From: Plantago major
Taxonomy: Eukaryota > Streptophyta > Magnoliopsida > Lamiales > Plantaginaceae
Assembly: GCA_026545765.1 (NCBI GenBank)
Contig: CM048839.1
Coordinates: forward strand, 20,026,566-20,090,565
Length of the DNA stretch: 64,000 nt
Direction of reading: 5' to 3'
This document shows, piece after piece, positions 35,111-48,290 of the stretch (positions are counted from its first letter, which is position 1; each line of letters begins with the position of its first letter). The notes under the pieces are model-generated. The model did not search any database and had not been told where the DNA came from. It saw only the letters and a program-made list of their open reading frames with translations. A program made the translations under genes and the position numbers.

Positions 35111-37620
35111 TATTAAGAAAAAGTAAGTATATTGATGAGCATCTAATATGGGTTTTTCTATTCCGGTCGATTACGTCTGAAGCGCGAACGCAGTCTCAGA
35201 TTAGATGTTTAGCGTGGCATTGAATTCAATCTAATCCATCCGTTTTGGTTCGAAGTCATTTTTTAAATAAATTTGGGTACGATTGGTTATAATTTTTTTT
35301 TAATAACTAAAAATCCCAAAAAAAGACAAAATGACTATAATACCCTTATGATATAATTGTTTTTATCTAGAAAAACATATATAATAAATATTTTAGTGCT
35401 GTAAAATTACTAATATAACCCTTAAATCAATTAAACGTGAACAACGACTTGCCATGGAAAGAACAAGCCCAAAATTATGCAAGTATCAATTTTCCGATGA
35501 AGAACCCTAATTGTTCATATAAATAAATCCCAAAATTCGTCGGAAGGCGCAAGAGCCCTTGTCAAATTCCCAAACTGATCAGCACCTAGCTCTCTCATTG
35601 GATGAAAAAGTAACATGCAATTTTATTGTCACGTTCTTGTGAGATCTCTTCCATACATGCCGTGTTTGATGAGGAAATTAAAGAAAATAGAAAACGGCAA
35701 GACATGTTTGGCAGGGCAGGAGCTTTAAATTTCAAGAAAGATGAAAGAAAACAGAGAGCTTTAGATCACGGCCACTGAATGAAGCAGCGTCCATGGACAT
35801 CTAATATTAGGCCCACAAATAAATATTCTAATGAAGGTGTATTAAAACCATTGAGCCACGTAAAAATAATTGTAAAATACAAGTTGATTCTTAAACTAAC
35901 CTGTCATAACGCAAAGGGAAAAGGACAAAAAAGATAATAATGTAAACCACATCAACAGTTATCAAATAATCCATCATCAACTATTCAACTTTACGTATAA
36001 AAGCATTGTTAACACGCAATGCAATAATAAAGTAGTAAATTATTAACCATGAATTATTTAGACAACCCAGCCCATAAAGTTAAGTAGTTAACTGCCCCAG
36101 GCCAAGCCTTCACAGCCCTAGCTGTATCACATCAGTATTATACAAAAGTTAACAATTTCATTAATTATAAATCACAATGCAAACAGATAGTTGTAAAGCA
36201 TAATGCGCGATCTTAAATTGCTAATGAAATGACACATTAGCCAAAAATGAATGAAAGAAAAAGACCTTATATATTTCCAAGGAATGGAAAAAATGTTTTC
36301 TAACTACCAAGTAACTGTCAACATTTGTAACTGTCTTACATAATGAAATTATGTATGATTTGTTTGGAACGCGGTAACTACATTTTCATTGGAGATGAAC
36401 AAAATTAATCGATCCCGGAACAAATTTTCCATATCGTTTGACAAACGATTAATCATAAATTTGACCAAAAATGTAATCTATATATTATATAAATCTCAGT
36501 TTTTATTTCAACCATTTTGTATAGGACTTAAGTCAAGATTCATTCTTATAATTTCTTTCAATTTTTTGTAATTCTTTGACAAATTAATTCGAAAAAAATC
36601 CATGTAAGGAAATGAAATCAGTTTTTAATCCTAATTCCATGATTTACATATCTTCTATTTAAGGCAGTTAAATCAAATAATTGATTGTGCATAAATAGTG
36701 ACTCACTCTAATCATAAAAAATTCGAGGAGGACGCCTAAATTATCGAGGAAGCCGCTCTAGCACATCTCCATAGTTCATGTTGAGATCTAAGCACTAGAA
36801 AATATGTGAGTTAATCATACTTTGATTTTTAATGTATGTTCTTGCAGTTCAATTCTCCAAATTCGTTAATTAAGCATTCGATTCAGTGTTAATTAAGCAT
36901 TTGTTGTCCATACATTTCTACTTCTGATGTTGTGCATCGTTAGAATGTCATAATTAGCGATATCTTTACTTGAAAGTTGAAATTTGAATTCGCAGAATGT
37001 AGTCTTTTGTTCATCGAATTGCACGATGTAGTCTTTTTCATTGCTAGCATTATTTTGTTTGTTATCCGTAGGGCATTATAAGTGTGTTTGTCTTAGATTG
37101 AATATGTTTCATGTTGAACTCTTTTGATTGATAAAAGTTAAGTTTGATGTGTTGAGAATTGTTGTTTTCTTTCTACATGATATTATCTAATGTCACTAGA
37201 TTGTTAAACGGTTACATCGTAAAATATGAGTGGTAAAAAAAGTATGAGAGATTATATGTGAAGTATGAAAGAGTGTGATTAAAAAATTAATAAGTTGAGA
37301 TGTTGGGTTTCCATGAAAGAAATTGTAAATCTTTTAATGAAACGCCCTAAATGTTAAATTGTAAATATTTTAGTGAAACAAACATACTTTGTATGTGTTT
37401 ATGAACGAAGAATATTACTCCACACGTTCATTTCAAAACTTCTCATATTGATTCTTTTTATAGAGTAGTATAAAAAAGATTTTTCATTTTATCGGTATAG
37501 GAAATAGCTTCTTATATATTTGTTGTATCCCAAACAAAACTTCTATTTTTTTCCAAACCGCACTTTAACTTTAACATTGAATATATTTAAAAATAAATTC
37601 AAAGGACCCACTAGAATTAG
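35111..37620. other. Intergenic DNA, no gene seen
   Basis: AT-rich sequence with no exon pattern, RNA gene or clear repeat. The open frame at 36389-36571 is short and featureless. Confidence 0.5.
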
Positions 37621-37623
37621 TAT

Positions 37624-37990
37624 CTTTTTTTTTTTTTTTTGAGAAAGAATCAATTCATTCATGAATCAAATAATATCCGGGTTTACACAAGGTAGATCAA
37701 AGAAGCCAGAACTATCCACACCAACGTTATTGGCTAAAGAATGAGCCACTAGCATTATTTTATCTAAAAGTACTATGTTCATTATTTTGTCCCCCACAAA
37801 AGTAGATGTGAAGCTACTTCTGGGACAGAGGACGTATATGAGAAAATGAGATATGAATATATTATTATTTTCACAAACATAATATCTTTCACATTTTGGA
37901 TGATTTTTCGCCGGGGGGGGGGGGTGGGGGTCGATGTTTCGGTTGATTTTTTTTAGGAGGGGTGGGGAAGGTCGGACCCCCACAATGTTA
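37624..37990 (-). mobile_element. Truncated non-LTR retrotransposon (LINE) 3' end
   Basis: A T tract at 37626-37641 is the poly(A) tail of a minus-strand insertion. Upstream on the minus strand the reading ending VAHSLANNVGVDSSGFFDLP resembles the C-terminal RNase H region of plant L1 elements (AH.LA motif). A G tract (11 G, T, 5 G) sits at 37914-37930. 5'-truncated and dead. Confidence 0.5.
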
Positions 37991-38689
37991 ATTTTTTTAC
38001 ATATATTGGTGACATATTATTTTGAGTTACGTCCCTCCCTAATACGTATGTAGTCCCACCCACCCACACAACCTATATACCCCACCCCACTCTAGCTCGG
38101 CCTCGGAAAATAGATTATTTCACTAACTCGGTCGGGTCAGTTTTTACGGGTTGTCAAGTAGGTTAGGATTTATAAGCTGGTTTTCTTCCATGTCCAGCTG
38201 TATGTGGCATTTTTTGAGATACACATGCAAAAATGGACTTAAGTTAGTATTTGATGAATAAGGCAGTCTGATCGATACGACGGCCAATGTTGTTTAAAAG
38301 AAAGTGTTTAAAAATCTTTGAGATATGTTTATTTATATTAATACATTTTTTATATTTAAGATTGCATAATACATGTCTTCATATTATTTTATTAATCTTA
38401 TTATCAAAATTTGGCTTTGCAGTTGATGGTACTTCATCTGACATTGAATATTAATTGCACTCCCACTGTCCCCAAAAAGATCATATATTAAGGTACGCGT
38501 TGTTTTAGGTTAGAAACTAAAAATAAATAATAAAATATTTAAATGTAGAAAATGTATACTTTTAGTAGGAAAATGTGTAGTTTTTTGAAAAAAGTAAGAT
38601 TATGTATATAATATATAAAGTTGATGGGCTAATCCCCACTAGATTCATTCGAATTCCAACCATCCTGCGTGGAATTTTGTTGAATCAGT

Positions 38690-39912
38690 TGCATTTTCAA
38701 GCCAACCTAAATCTATAATTTAAAAATAATAATTTTTGTATGTGTGTGTTTGGGCGGGGGAACAACATACCACCCCCAGGGGACGTTAATTGCATTATAC
38801 ACTTTTGTATTTTATTTTGATCGGAATTGAGGGATACAGTTTTATTAAAAAAATATGTATCAATTACTAATTAACGGTTGGGGTACGGGTAGAATACCCG
38901 ATATGAAATATATTTTATCAAAAACGTCGGGTCCAAACTTACAATAATGAAACTCATACAACCTTATCATGTTTTAATATGAGTGGACGGTTAAAGTTGA
39001 GTTAGTTTGTATTTTTATGGGTGAAGTTTGATTTAAGAGATTAATTTGCAATTCGTGTTCACTCAATCTTAGTTAGAAAAGAATCATATACAATAAGATT
39101 GTAAATTTCATACCATATGTGTATGTCGAACCTCAACAATTTATGGTTAAGTTAGTAAAACTTGCATTTTTTTTTTTTTGGGAATATGCAAGAGGTATGG
39201 GTGCCAAACAAACCATCATAACATGTGAAATTATGTTTGTAAATTAATAATTTTTGTTTGGGGGCTATCACCCCGGGGACACCTACCATGATAATTGTGT
39301 TATACACTTTTGTATTTTATTTTTTGTTTGGGTTTGAGAGATACATTTTGTAACGCCCCCAAAGTTTCAAGTTAAGTTTCAGAGAGCTTAAAGTTAAAGG
39401 GATTGAAAACGGTACTCATATGAAGAAGGTGTACCTTCTTTTCGGTAATTCATCCATGAGAACTTCAGATTTAAGCGTGCTTTATCTGGAGCAATCTTAC
39501 GATGGGTGACCAACTGGAAAACCCCTTGGTGCGCACATGAGTGAGGACAAAGTTCATAGGAAAAGACATGAGTTGGTAGCTTTAAGTTAAAGTGAATGAG
39601 AATGCTACTTATATAAGGTGCACCTTCTTTTCGGGAATTCATCCATAATAACTATAGAGTTAATGTGCTTGCTCTAGAGCAATATTACGATGGGTGACCA
39701 ACTGAAAAAATCTCCCGGTGGGCGCACAAGTGAGGACAAAGTGCGTGAAAAAGGACATGTGTTGGTATAGTGGGGCCAACATATCACCCGGAGAGCAGCC
39801 CATGAGTAACCACGCCGGCTCGCAAGGACGTGGCGTTACACTTTTTGTAAACATGTATTAGTAATTACTAATTATCGGGTCGTGTACGGGTAGTGACCCT
39901 GATATCAAATAT
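38690..39912 (+). repeat. Diverged direct duplication
   Basis: Sequence around 38740-38920 recurs at 39250-39345 plus 39841-39912: TTATACACTTTTGTATTTTA, then GAGRGATACA, then ATTACTAATTA, then ACGGGTAG. The second copy is split by the 5S-related insertion at 39350-39839, so the first copy shows the pre-insertion state. Confidence 0.65.
39350..39839. mobile_element. 5S-rRNA-derived repeat element
   Basis: 490 bp ending GTAACGCC and GGCGTTAC. Inside are two tandem units of about 200 bp. Each contains a stretch like plant 5S rRNA: 39450-39537 (TTAAGCGTGCTT, CGATGGGTGACC) and 39638-39725. These regions correspond to the internal pol III control regions of 5S genes. The layout recalls Cassandra-type TRIM elements or 5S-derived SINEs, but the short inverted ends leave the class open. 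No coding capacity. Confidence 0.68.
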
Positions 39913-39967
39913 CAAGTCGTTTGGTCATGTACGGGTTTGGATTGGATCCTATCCCTTTAAAATCATA

Positions 39968-40188
39968 CTCCCTCCGTCCCGATTTCATCTTTCAGCGGGG
40001 CCGGGCACAAGATTTAAGAGAAAAGTGAATAAAGTAGGAAAGAGAGTGAATAAAGCATGACAAATAGTAAATAAAGTATGAGAGATAGTATATAAAGTAG
40101 GAGAGAGATTTTCCATTTAAGTGATGGGAAGATGAAGTTGGGACGGACGAAAATGGAATGCGAGAAGATGAAACTAGGAAGGAGGGAG
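39968..40188. mobile_element. Stowaway-like MITE
   Basis: 221 bp with TA on both sides. Starts CTCCCTCCGTCCCG and ends GGAAGGAGGGAG. It shares GGGCCGGGCACAAG and GGGACGGACGAAAATGG with the family of 26852-27050. Confidence 0.78.
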
Positions 40189-40366
40189 TATAAGTCATGC
40201 TGAGTCGTATTTTGCATTTTATCATGTAGTTACAATAAAAATCTTTTATGATTAGGATGAAGAAGGACTACCCACCGAAATTACGACCACCGTCGTTTAT
40301 ACGAAAGTTTGACTATCTTATATTTCGATTAGATTATTATGTACTTCATTTTCAAATTAAACTATA

Positions 40367-40394
40367 CCGTGGCATCGCCACGGGTTAGTACTAG
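40367..40394 (+). other. Helitron 3' terminus
   Basis: CCGTGGC, loop ATC, GCCACGG makes a 7-bp hairpin ending eight bases before CTAG, with T following. Hairpin plus CTRR and a T target base is the standard Helitron 3' end. The 5' TC end was not located. Confidence 0.62.
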
Positions 40395-40448
40395 TATAAG
40401 AAAAAGATGACCATTATACTTTACACGAGTTTTAAATGCAATTTAATA

Positions 40449-40767
40449 CTCCCTCATATTTTTAATATAAAATGTTTTTGGTATTCCACACAAATTAAGA
40501 CAAATCTCTCTTTATCAATAGTTTTGGTAAATGATTTAGAACAAAAATGTTAGTATCTTGAACAAATAAATCCACCAATAAAATATGAGAAATGTGTTTA
40601 GATTTTGTAGTGTCCAAGATAAAATAAATGAAAAACAATAAAATCAATGAGTTTGATGCCTAATGAATTGTGAAAACACATAATTACGTAGCAGAATCTC
40701 CTAAAACATCTTATACTTGTCAAATGTAAAATAACTCAAAACATATTATATTAAAAATACGAGGGAG
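40449..40767. mobile_element. Stowaway-like MITE with 22-bp inverted ends
   Basis: 319 bp between TA dinucleotides. The ends CTCCCTCATATTTTTAATAT and the inverse of ATATTAAAAATACGAGGGAG differ at one base. Non-coding. Confidence 0.82.
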
Positions 40768-41202
40768 TAGTTATTGATAAAGTCATTAAAGCTATAATTT
40801 TTTTTGAAGAAATCTATATTACATCTCATGTTTACATTCACAATCAATTAGTATAAATCAAGTAATTAAATACTTATTTCAATAACTACAATCATATTTA
40901 TTTAACAAGCTCACAACACAAAGGGATAGACAATTCTACCTTCAAAATCTAATCATATATACTATATCATAACCAAAGCATACTAAGTAGTTACTTCACT
41001 AAAATGAAAGTTGCCACACCAAAACTAAAGAAAAAAACAAATGATAAAATAATATGGTAATTGGTAACCAACTAATATGCACGTACATGTTACATTATAT
41101 GGCCATGTGATGTAAATAATAATATAAATTCACTTCATTTATTTGATTTTCCTTTCTTTTTTTATTTTTTTATGTAAATTACACGTTACATTATATAAAA
41201 TG

Positions 41203-41235
41203 GTCACGCGAGTATCCGCGTGTCAATTATACTAG
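41203..41235 (+). other. Second Helitron-like 3' terminus
   Basis: CACGCG, loop, CGCGTG hairpin followed by AATTATA and CTAG|T. About 840 bp downstream of the first terminus and in the same orientation. Confidence 0.5.
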
Positions 41236-41691
41236 TTAGTACTAAGTTTAAAAGTATGCAAGCAAGTATACGTTTACCACTAATAATGTGTGCTTTATCT
41301 AGGTCAATAAACGATCTTACTTATTTACCACTAATAAATTTTCCTAGGCATACACTGGTCAAATCAAAGTATGCAATTAAGGCTCTGTTCTTCAATCGCA
41401 ATTTTTGAATCGAATGAATCAATTAAAATCAAACGAATTGAATCATCGATTCAAGAAATTATTTTGTAATAATAATAACAATTATATGATGGTATATATA
41501 ATCACAATTAAAAAAAAAACATATTATTTTTGTCATCTTTCTCACACTCTTCCTACTTTTTTTCTGTCACTTTACCTTTTTATTTATTATTGTATAACAA
41601 ACTTTAAAACCAACCGCGTGGAAAACAATATGAGAATGATAACTCGATTAAAACCGAATTTTAATCGTCGTACAAACTGTCTTTATCTAGT

Positions 41692-41940
41692 TTTTTTTTT
41701 TTTTTTTTGAATCGGTGAAATTTATTACAACTTGAAAATGTTTACAAGAGCATGGACAATGTTCGGCAAATAAAATAATTAAAAGCTTAACCAAAATCAC
41801 TAGTCCATAATCCATGCACAAACTCGTGCCAACAACTTTACATCAATACTCTTTCTTCTCCAGAACCTCCAGCCTTGTTCCATTTTCCAAACCGCTTCTT
41901 CAACTTTCATGTCCCAATACTCATATTTCAACTTTTATGA
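41692..41940 (-). mobile_element. Retroposed 3' end with poly(A) tail
   Basis: A tract of about 19 T (41692-41710) begins a minus-strand tail. On the minus strand AATAAA precedes it by about 15 bases, as in a polyadenylated transcript. No protein is recognised in the 200 bp upstream, so it may be a LINE fragment or retrocopy. Confidence 0.4.
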
Positions 41941-42569
41941 AAATAAATTAAGTATATTTGATTAACGTAACTTTGTTTTATATATTTTTTTTCGGTAATT
42001 TGCAAGTAATTTATGATTTAAGTTCGTGAAAAAAAATCTCCTTAGAAAGTTATGATAGAACCGAATGGATTGATATGGAACTGAAATAAGAATGAAGATG
42101 TTTTTTGGTGCAACAAGTTACTTTTTATTTAATAAACTGAAAGAAAAGAATACAACATAAAACTCCACTCTTCACAAGAGCGACCAATCCTCTGTGGATC
42201 GAAACTAAACCAAAGTATAATTCTCAATGAATGAACTACTGACCTAGGAAGCTTCTTATATATAACTAAACCACATTCTAAACCAACCAGGACTCTACTT
42301 CTAATTAACAAAAAAAACTATTCTATGTTCCTAATTAAACTAGAACTTCTACTCCTAGTTGAACAAGAACTTTATTTCTTTTATTTTCTGGCGTAAACAT
42401 ACACCACTGGAGGTTTATCCCAATTCTCGTAGGACTGAGAACTTGGTACAATAACAAGTTAATAATGGACCGGAAGTATATTTGATTAAAAATCGATGTT
42501 TAGTGGTTTAATTTTACCTCCAAAATATCAGAATTTTACCTAAAAAACCCCAAACCCTAAGGAAACCCC

Positions 42570-42608
<39 letters not shown>

Positions 42609-42650
42609 AATAACAACAACAACAACAACAACAAGAACAACAACAAGAAC

Positions 42651-42690
<40 letters not shown>

Positions 42691-43405
42691 TGAATTTAAT
42701 GAACTAAACTGAACTGAATTGAAGACGAGCTGAACTGAACTGAACGAAACTATGAACTAAACTAAACTGAATTGAATGAGTTTTTTAGTTGAAAATAACA
42801 TAGTCTAAGTCAAAGTTTACCTGCAAATGCATCCATCAAAATGGTAGTAAAATCTTAATCTGATTGATGTTGGTACAAAAATACTCAAATATTCTCTGAA
42901 TATAGTAACTTTATCTTTTTTATTACCGCAACATACTATGTTAAGAATTGATAATTAGAGAATACTACAGTATCTTTATTAATCCGAGATTCTTTGAGCG
43001 CAATCATAGTGGTCTTCTGCTATTGACTAATCACGATTAGCCATAAATAATTATCATTATTCAAACCAAATCCCTCACATCACACCACTATTCTCTTCTC
43101 TCTTTCTTTCCTCCTCTTCTTCTTCTTCTTCTACTTCATCAGATCAGAAGTTTTTCAAATGAGACACATAAAATTGAAACCAGAAACTTCCAATTCGGCA
43201 AAACCTCTGACACAAACAGACTCATTACCAACCAAATTCCTTTCATTTTTCAACCCACAAACACCATCAATCAACCAATTACCTTACCTCATTGATACTC
43301 AATAGGAGGATTCTGATTCCATAATTCGATTCTGATGAACCTCTGCAAAACAAATTTTAGCTTTCGTTCTTCAGGTGCTGTTTGTCTTCTGTAATCCATT
43401 TCGAC
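41941..43405. other. Intergenic DNA and GT92 promoter/leader
   Basis: AT-rich DNA with a microsatellite (listed separately). From about 43080 the composition changes to the CT-rich sequence usual in plant 5' leaders, including a CTT repeat at 43114-43132, just upstream of the GT92 start. Confidence 0.5.
42571..42690. repeat. Compound AAT/AAC microsatellite
   Basis: 120 bp of (AAT)n, (AAC)n with AAG units, then (AAT)n again. It is followed at 42701-42777 by degenerate CTGAA pentamers. Confidence 0.9.
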
Positions 43406-45154
43406 ATGAAGGATCGGAAGAAACGCAGTTTCCTATCATGGAGCCTCGTGTTCCTATCCTGCACCTTCATCTTCGCAATCTCCTCCTTCACCTTTCGCCT
43501 TATTCTCACAGGTTAACAGATTCTCCTTCAATTTTGTTCCTCTTAGCTCAATAATGAAATTGTTTTGTCAATTGCTGTTTTTTTTTTTTTTTTTAATTTA
43601 TTTAATTATGTTAAATTTTGTTGTTTCTAAGCAGAGGAATATCGGCCGAGAGTAGTACCGAGAGTGAAAGTTCCGGCAATGGAAGTAATTTCCGGTGAGA
43701 TTTCAAACTTTCCGGCGATTTCGATCCGAGACACGGTTACTTTTCCCGACGAGGTTTTGGTTTTCCTTAAATACCCTCCATCAACGCCTTTATTTGCTAA
43801 AAATGCAATTGCCTGTGTTTACATTCAAAATTCATCTCAACCGCTAGTCAAGCTTTCTCCCAATTCTCTAGACGATGAGTTTGAAGAAAACCTACAGATC
43901 GTGCGGTGCCCCTTGAAACCACGTGGCACCATCGTGTCCCTTGCTGTCGATGGCAGTAACAGTTACCTTCAACCAGGGACCATGTACAGGTGGGATTCAC
44001 TGGCTTACGAAGCCATTATTGACCGAGACAATACCACCATTGTGTTTGTTAAAGGTCTTAATCTTAGGTCGGGGAGAGTTGCGAAATCGTCGAATTTTCG
44101 GTGTTTGTACGGGTGGGATTTGTCGAAAGCCAAGTTTGTAATGTGGGCTGATGTTGTATCGGTTGCTCAGGAGGTTGTTAGGTGTAGGACACCTTTGAGT
44201 GTGTTGAACAAGAGGCGGAATGGCGGGTCGGTTAAGGTTTCGGTTAGGGTTGTCGGGAGGCGGACATTCGGGTCGATTGCGCGTGTGAAGCTTCTGAGTT
44301 CGATGGTGGAGAAGAAACAGCATAGGATGTGCGTGTGCACGATGTTGAGGAACCAAGCGCGGTTCTTGCCCGAGTGGATCATGTACCATAGTCGAATAGG
44401 TGTTGACCGTTGGTTCTTGTATGATAATAATAGTGATGATGGTATAGAAAATGTGGTTGAGTCATTAGTAGGTGCGGAGTATAACGTGACAAGGTATGTT
44501 TGGCCTTGGATCAAGACTCAGGAGGCGGGGTTCGCGCATTGTGCGATGAGAGCTAGGGATTCGTGTGAGTGGGTTGGTTTCATCGATGTGGATGAGTTCT
44601 TGCACTTGCCATCTGATATGTCACTGTCTGGTGTGATCACGAACCAGTCTAGGCCAGATGAGGTAGCTGAGTTGCGAGTTCCATGTCACAGTTTTGGCCC
44701 ATCAGGTCTTCGGGAGGCCCCTTATCTTGGAGTCACGACAGGTTACACGTGTAGGATGGCTGCACCGGAGAGGCACAAGAGTATAGTGAGGCCGGAGGCA
44801 CTGAACACTTCTTTAATCAATGTCGTGCACCATTTCCATCTGAAATCCGGGTTTCGGTATGAGAACATGAATAAGACTATGCTGGTGATCAATCACTACA
44901 AGTATCAAGTGTGGGACGTGTTCAAGCAGAAGTTTTACAGGAGGGTGGCTACTTATGTGTCTGACTGGCAGCAGGATACAAATGTAGGGTCCAAGGATCG
45001 TGCGCCCGGTCTTGGCACGAAAGCCGTGGAACCACCCGACTGGTCCACAAGATTTTGCGAGGTTAATGATACTGCATTGAGGGATTTGGTGATTCAGACT
45101 TTTCCCGACCCGAAAAGTGGTTTGCTACCATGGGAAGATCACCCCGAGTGGTAG
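43406..45154 (+). CDS. Glycosyltransferase family 92 (DUF23) protein
   Basis: Two exons, 43406-43511 and 43635-45154, with a 123-bp GT-AG intron; 541 residues. The start MKDRKKRSFLSWSL precedes a single hydrophobic segment (residues about 13-35), giving the type II membrane topology of Golgi transferases. Residues about 230-480 are the GT92 catalytic region: CVCTMLRNQARFLPEWIMYH, then GVDRWFLYDNNSDDG, then the metal-binding FIDVDEFLHLP (D-x-D), then a C-terminal VHHFH and INHYKYQ segment. Length and order fit plant GT92 proteins, whose studied members GALS1-3 make beta-1,4-galactan side chains of pectin. This one looks closer to the RCOM_0530710/At1g27200 branch, whose acceptor I do not know. 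The frame is intact. Confidence 0.93.
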
Positions 45155-46696
45155 AAATTATTTCCTAAACGGCGTCTTAAGATTATAGATTTGGTGACAA
45201 GGAACGGAACGTATGAAACAGATTGCACTTGCTTGCGGGGCTGGATCTGGAGCTAAAAGCAGTGTCTGATCTTCTCTTTTTGGTTCTTTTGCTTTTCTTC
45301 TATACTTTCTGTTCTGTTGTTCATATGATGATTTTCAGCTGTAGATAGATATATAGGTGACTTGTCAAGTTATTGCATGTAGATGTATTTATAGGTGTAG
45401 GAGGAAAATACAGTTTGGTTTCTACTACATTGGTTAATTGGTTATGGTTTTGATTTCTCTTGCTCAATTGGATAGGTTGTTGCAAATTTGCAATTTCTAC
45501 TCGGAATTGGCGGTTTGTTCGGGATCGTATAAATTAAGGTCCGTAATCTTTAAGAATAGTAGCGAGAATTAAGGGATAATGTATGGTGGATACTGGGTCA
45601 CATAATGCTAAATTCGAAAGCGTGATGGAGAGAGTGAAATTCGATAATTTGAAAAATATGTGAGGTGATAATGATATAGTTAAAATGAAAAAAATAAAAA
45701 TAAATAGTATGTATTAGTATTATTAAATTATATAAGTTTTTGTCAATGTTTAAAAATATTGTTTGACAAACAACCTAGTTTTACGCCTGCTCTTTCAATT
45801 TGAAATTCTCGAATCGAATCGAATTGTAGATAAAATATAACTTAATCGAATCGAATGAATTTTAAGTTGAAAATAACAGAGTCTAAATCGTGTTTGACAT
45901 GCAATTAAAAACTACTAAGGTAGTATGTTAATATTCTATGTTAAAGTCGTATGTCAAACAGTTTTTTATGTATAATGCAAAATGAATCACATATTATATC
46001 AATTGTTGAACGTAGAAAATTCTGGTAAATTAATGATTCTTCATCAATACATGTAAAAAGTCAATTTATCTCTAAAATCTTTCATTAAGAATAGACTATA
46101 TTTAATTCGTGGAATATGAAAAACTAAAGTGTAATAGAGCTAGAATTAAACACTCAGAGTGTGAAAGTGCGTTCGGAAAGCAATTCGATCTGCTTCAATG
46201 GAAAATTATGTGAGCATAGAGCAAAAAGAAATTTTATTTGGAATAGTTTAATCCGGTCCAAACAATGCACTTGAATTCCTGGCATTGGCATGTTATTCTA
46301 ATTTGCAACCAAAGATAATTCCAATTTCTAGATGATGAGTTGGGACAAATTTGCCAACTACCGGCCAAGTGGGAATTTGGACATGGAAGATCCTAACTCT
46401 CAAGCCAAGAATAATCATTATGCAAATGCCGAACATGGAAGGAAAAGGAAGTACAAATTCTTCTAAGCACATGTGACTAAATATTCGTGCTTCTACGTAG
46501 GAAGGAATAGAGGCTTCCTTCAATAATGAGAAAATGAATGACTAGATAAATATCGAATATACATTATGCCTCTGTTTACCACTAACTTTTCAATTAGTTT
46601 TATCCACGAAATTTTTTTACCATCGACTAATAAAAACAAGATTGAACCGTGCTAGCCTTTTAACCAAATTTGAAAAAATTTTAAAAAATAAACTAA
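45155..46696. other. GT92 3' region and intergenic DNA
   Basis: The first about 250 bp are the 3' untranslated region. The rest is AT-rich with no exon. The open frame at 46293-46523 has no family features. Confidence 0.5.
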
Positions 46697-47937
46697 CGTA
46701 GTTTTTTTTTAAAAAAAGGAGCTTCTTATCTTTTTCATTCCGAAAATATTCCTAACCTATATTAACTTAAATTAGAATAAAGAAAATAAGAAACCATCTT
46801 TTTGTAAACCGGAAGGTCATTAGAATTCTCAACTTATATTTTATATTGTTGAATCATTTGTTATACATTTTGTGTACTTTTTTTTTCAACTAGCATAAGG
46901 ATTAATGTATCCGCACCTCTTTAATATGTATACATGTAGTATACATCAAATACTGATTTTTTTCATTACTAAGTTAAAATGCTCAACGATTATTTCTTTC
47001 AACTTCTGATAATTTTGATGATGTTATTAAAGTGGCGATATAAAGTACATTAAATATATATTATAATTATTGAACAAAATATGATATATTATTATTTAAA
47101 AAACTATAGACTAATAATACGATAAGAAAGGTTAAATACAAGAAAAATAAGAGTAATGCCCTTTTATGTCATTTTACAAAATTTTTAAATAATTCTAAAC
47201 ACCTACATTTTTAATTTTTCAATTTATTTAAGCTTAACCAAATACTATCTAACTAACTACTATTTTTCCAAATTAGTTTTGCTAAACAGTATATTTAATT
47301 ACTTTTAATTATGCTACCATTTGTTCAATATTACAAATCTAATACCAAACACAAAACACCGAAACTCAACTCTACTTTAATTCCTGAGGCAATCAATGCT
47401 AAGGTGATGCAAGCATATTAAATAAACACAATGGCTCATGAAAAAAACTAATGATTAGAAATTTGAAAGCTAAATGGTTAGAGTGGTTAGCTAAATTGAA
47501 AAACTAGCTGTTTTTAAATGTAGGTGTTTAGCAAATTAGTTGAAAAACTAGCTGGTATTTTGTAAAATGACATAAAAGGGCATTACTCTTATTTTTCTTG
47601 TCTTTAACCTTTCTTATCGTATTATTAGTCTATAGTTTTTTAAATAATAATATATGATATTTTGTCCAATAATTATAATATATATATTTAATGTACTTTA
47701 CATCGCCACTTTAATAACATTATCAAAATTATCAGAAGTTGAAAGAAATAATCGTTGAGCATTTTAACTTAGTAATGAAAAAAATCAGTATTTGATGTGT
47801 ACTACATGTATGCATTTTAAAGAGGTGCGGAGACATTAATCTTATTTTCTTTATTCTAATTTAGGTTAATATAAGTTAGGGATATTTTCGGAATGAAAAG
47901 GATAAGAAGCTCCTCATTAAAAAAAAAAAAAGCTACA
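46697..47937. repeat. Large imperfect inverted repeat (foldback)
   Basis: Left arm about 46697-47212 and right arm about 47513-47937 are inverse copies over long stretches, for example AGTAATGCCCTTTTATGTCA and its complement, and AATCGTTGAGCATTTTAACT and its complement. The left arm has an extra about 100 bp (46793-46900). The loop is about 300 bp. It is probably a foldback-type or long-TIR MITE. A transcript would form a long double-stranded RNA. Confidence 0.85.
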
Positions 47938-48290
47938 TTGACTAGCTTCTTTTTCCACTAAATTCATGGTTCGCTCACGAACGAGCTTTTTATTGTATTA
48001 AATGGTTTAAAAAGCTCATAGAAATTTGGAAAGTTAGCCAGAAGCAGCCAATATCTTGAAACTAACATGTGATGTTTGAATAAAACAAATGATATTGATC
48101 TCGTCTCAGCCTCTGGAAAAAATGGCCCCTTGCAGAATTTTTTATATAAAACCTGGATCGAGAAATAATATTCAACTATATTCAGTCATGGGCCTCATGG
48201 CTAAAAGCCTAAAACACTCAAATCAACACCTGTAACAAGGTAATTTGTAGTATTCCACCAGTCTCAAACTAAACATCACATACTTAGCAC

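Noticed and set aside
37666..37983. Protein gene of 105 codons on the minus strand
   Set aside because: Ends in a poly(A)-like tract, contains a G homopolymer and reads like the broken tail of a LINE.
42571..42690. Regularly spaced repeats as a CRISPR-like array
   Set aside because: This is a simple trinucleotide microsatellite in plant DNA, with no spacers.
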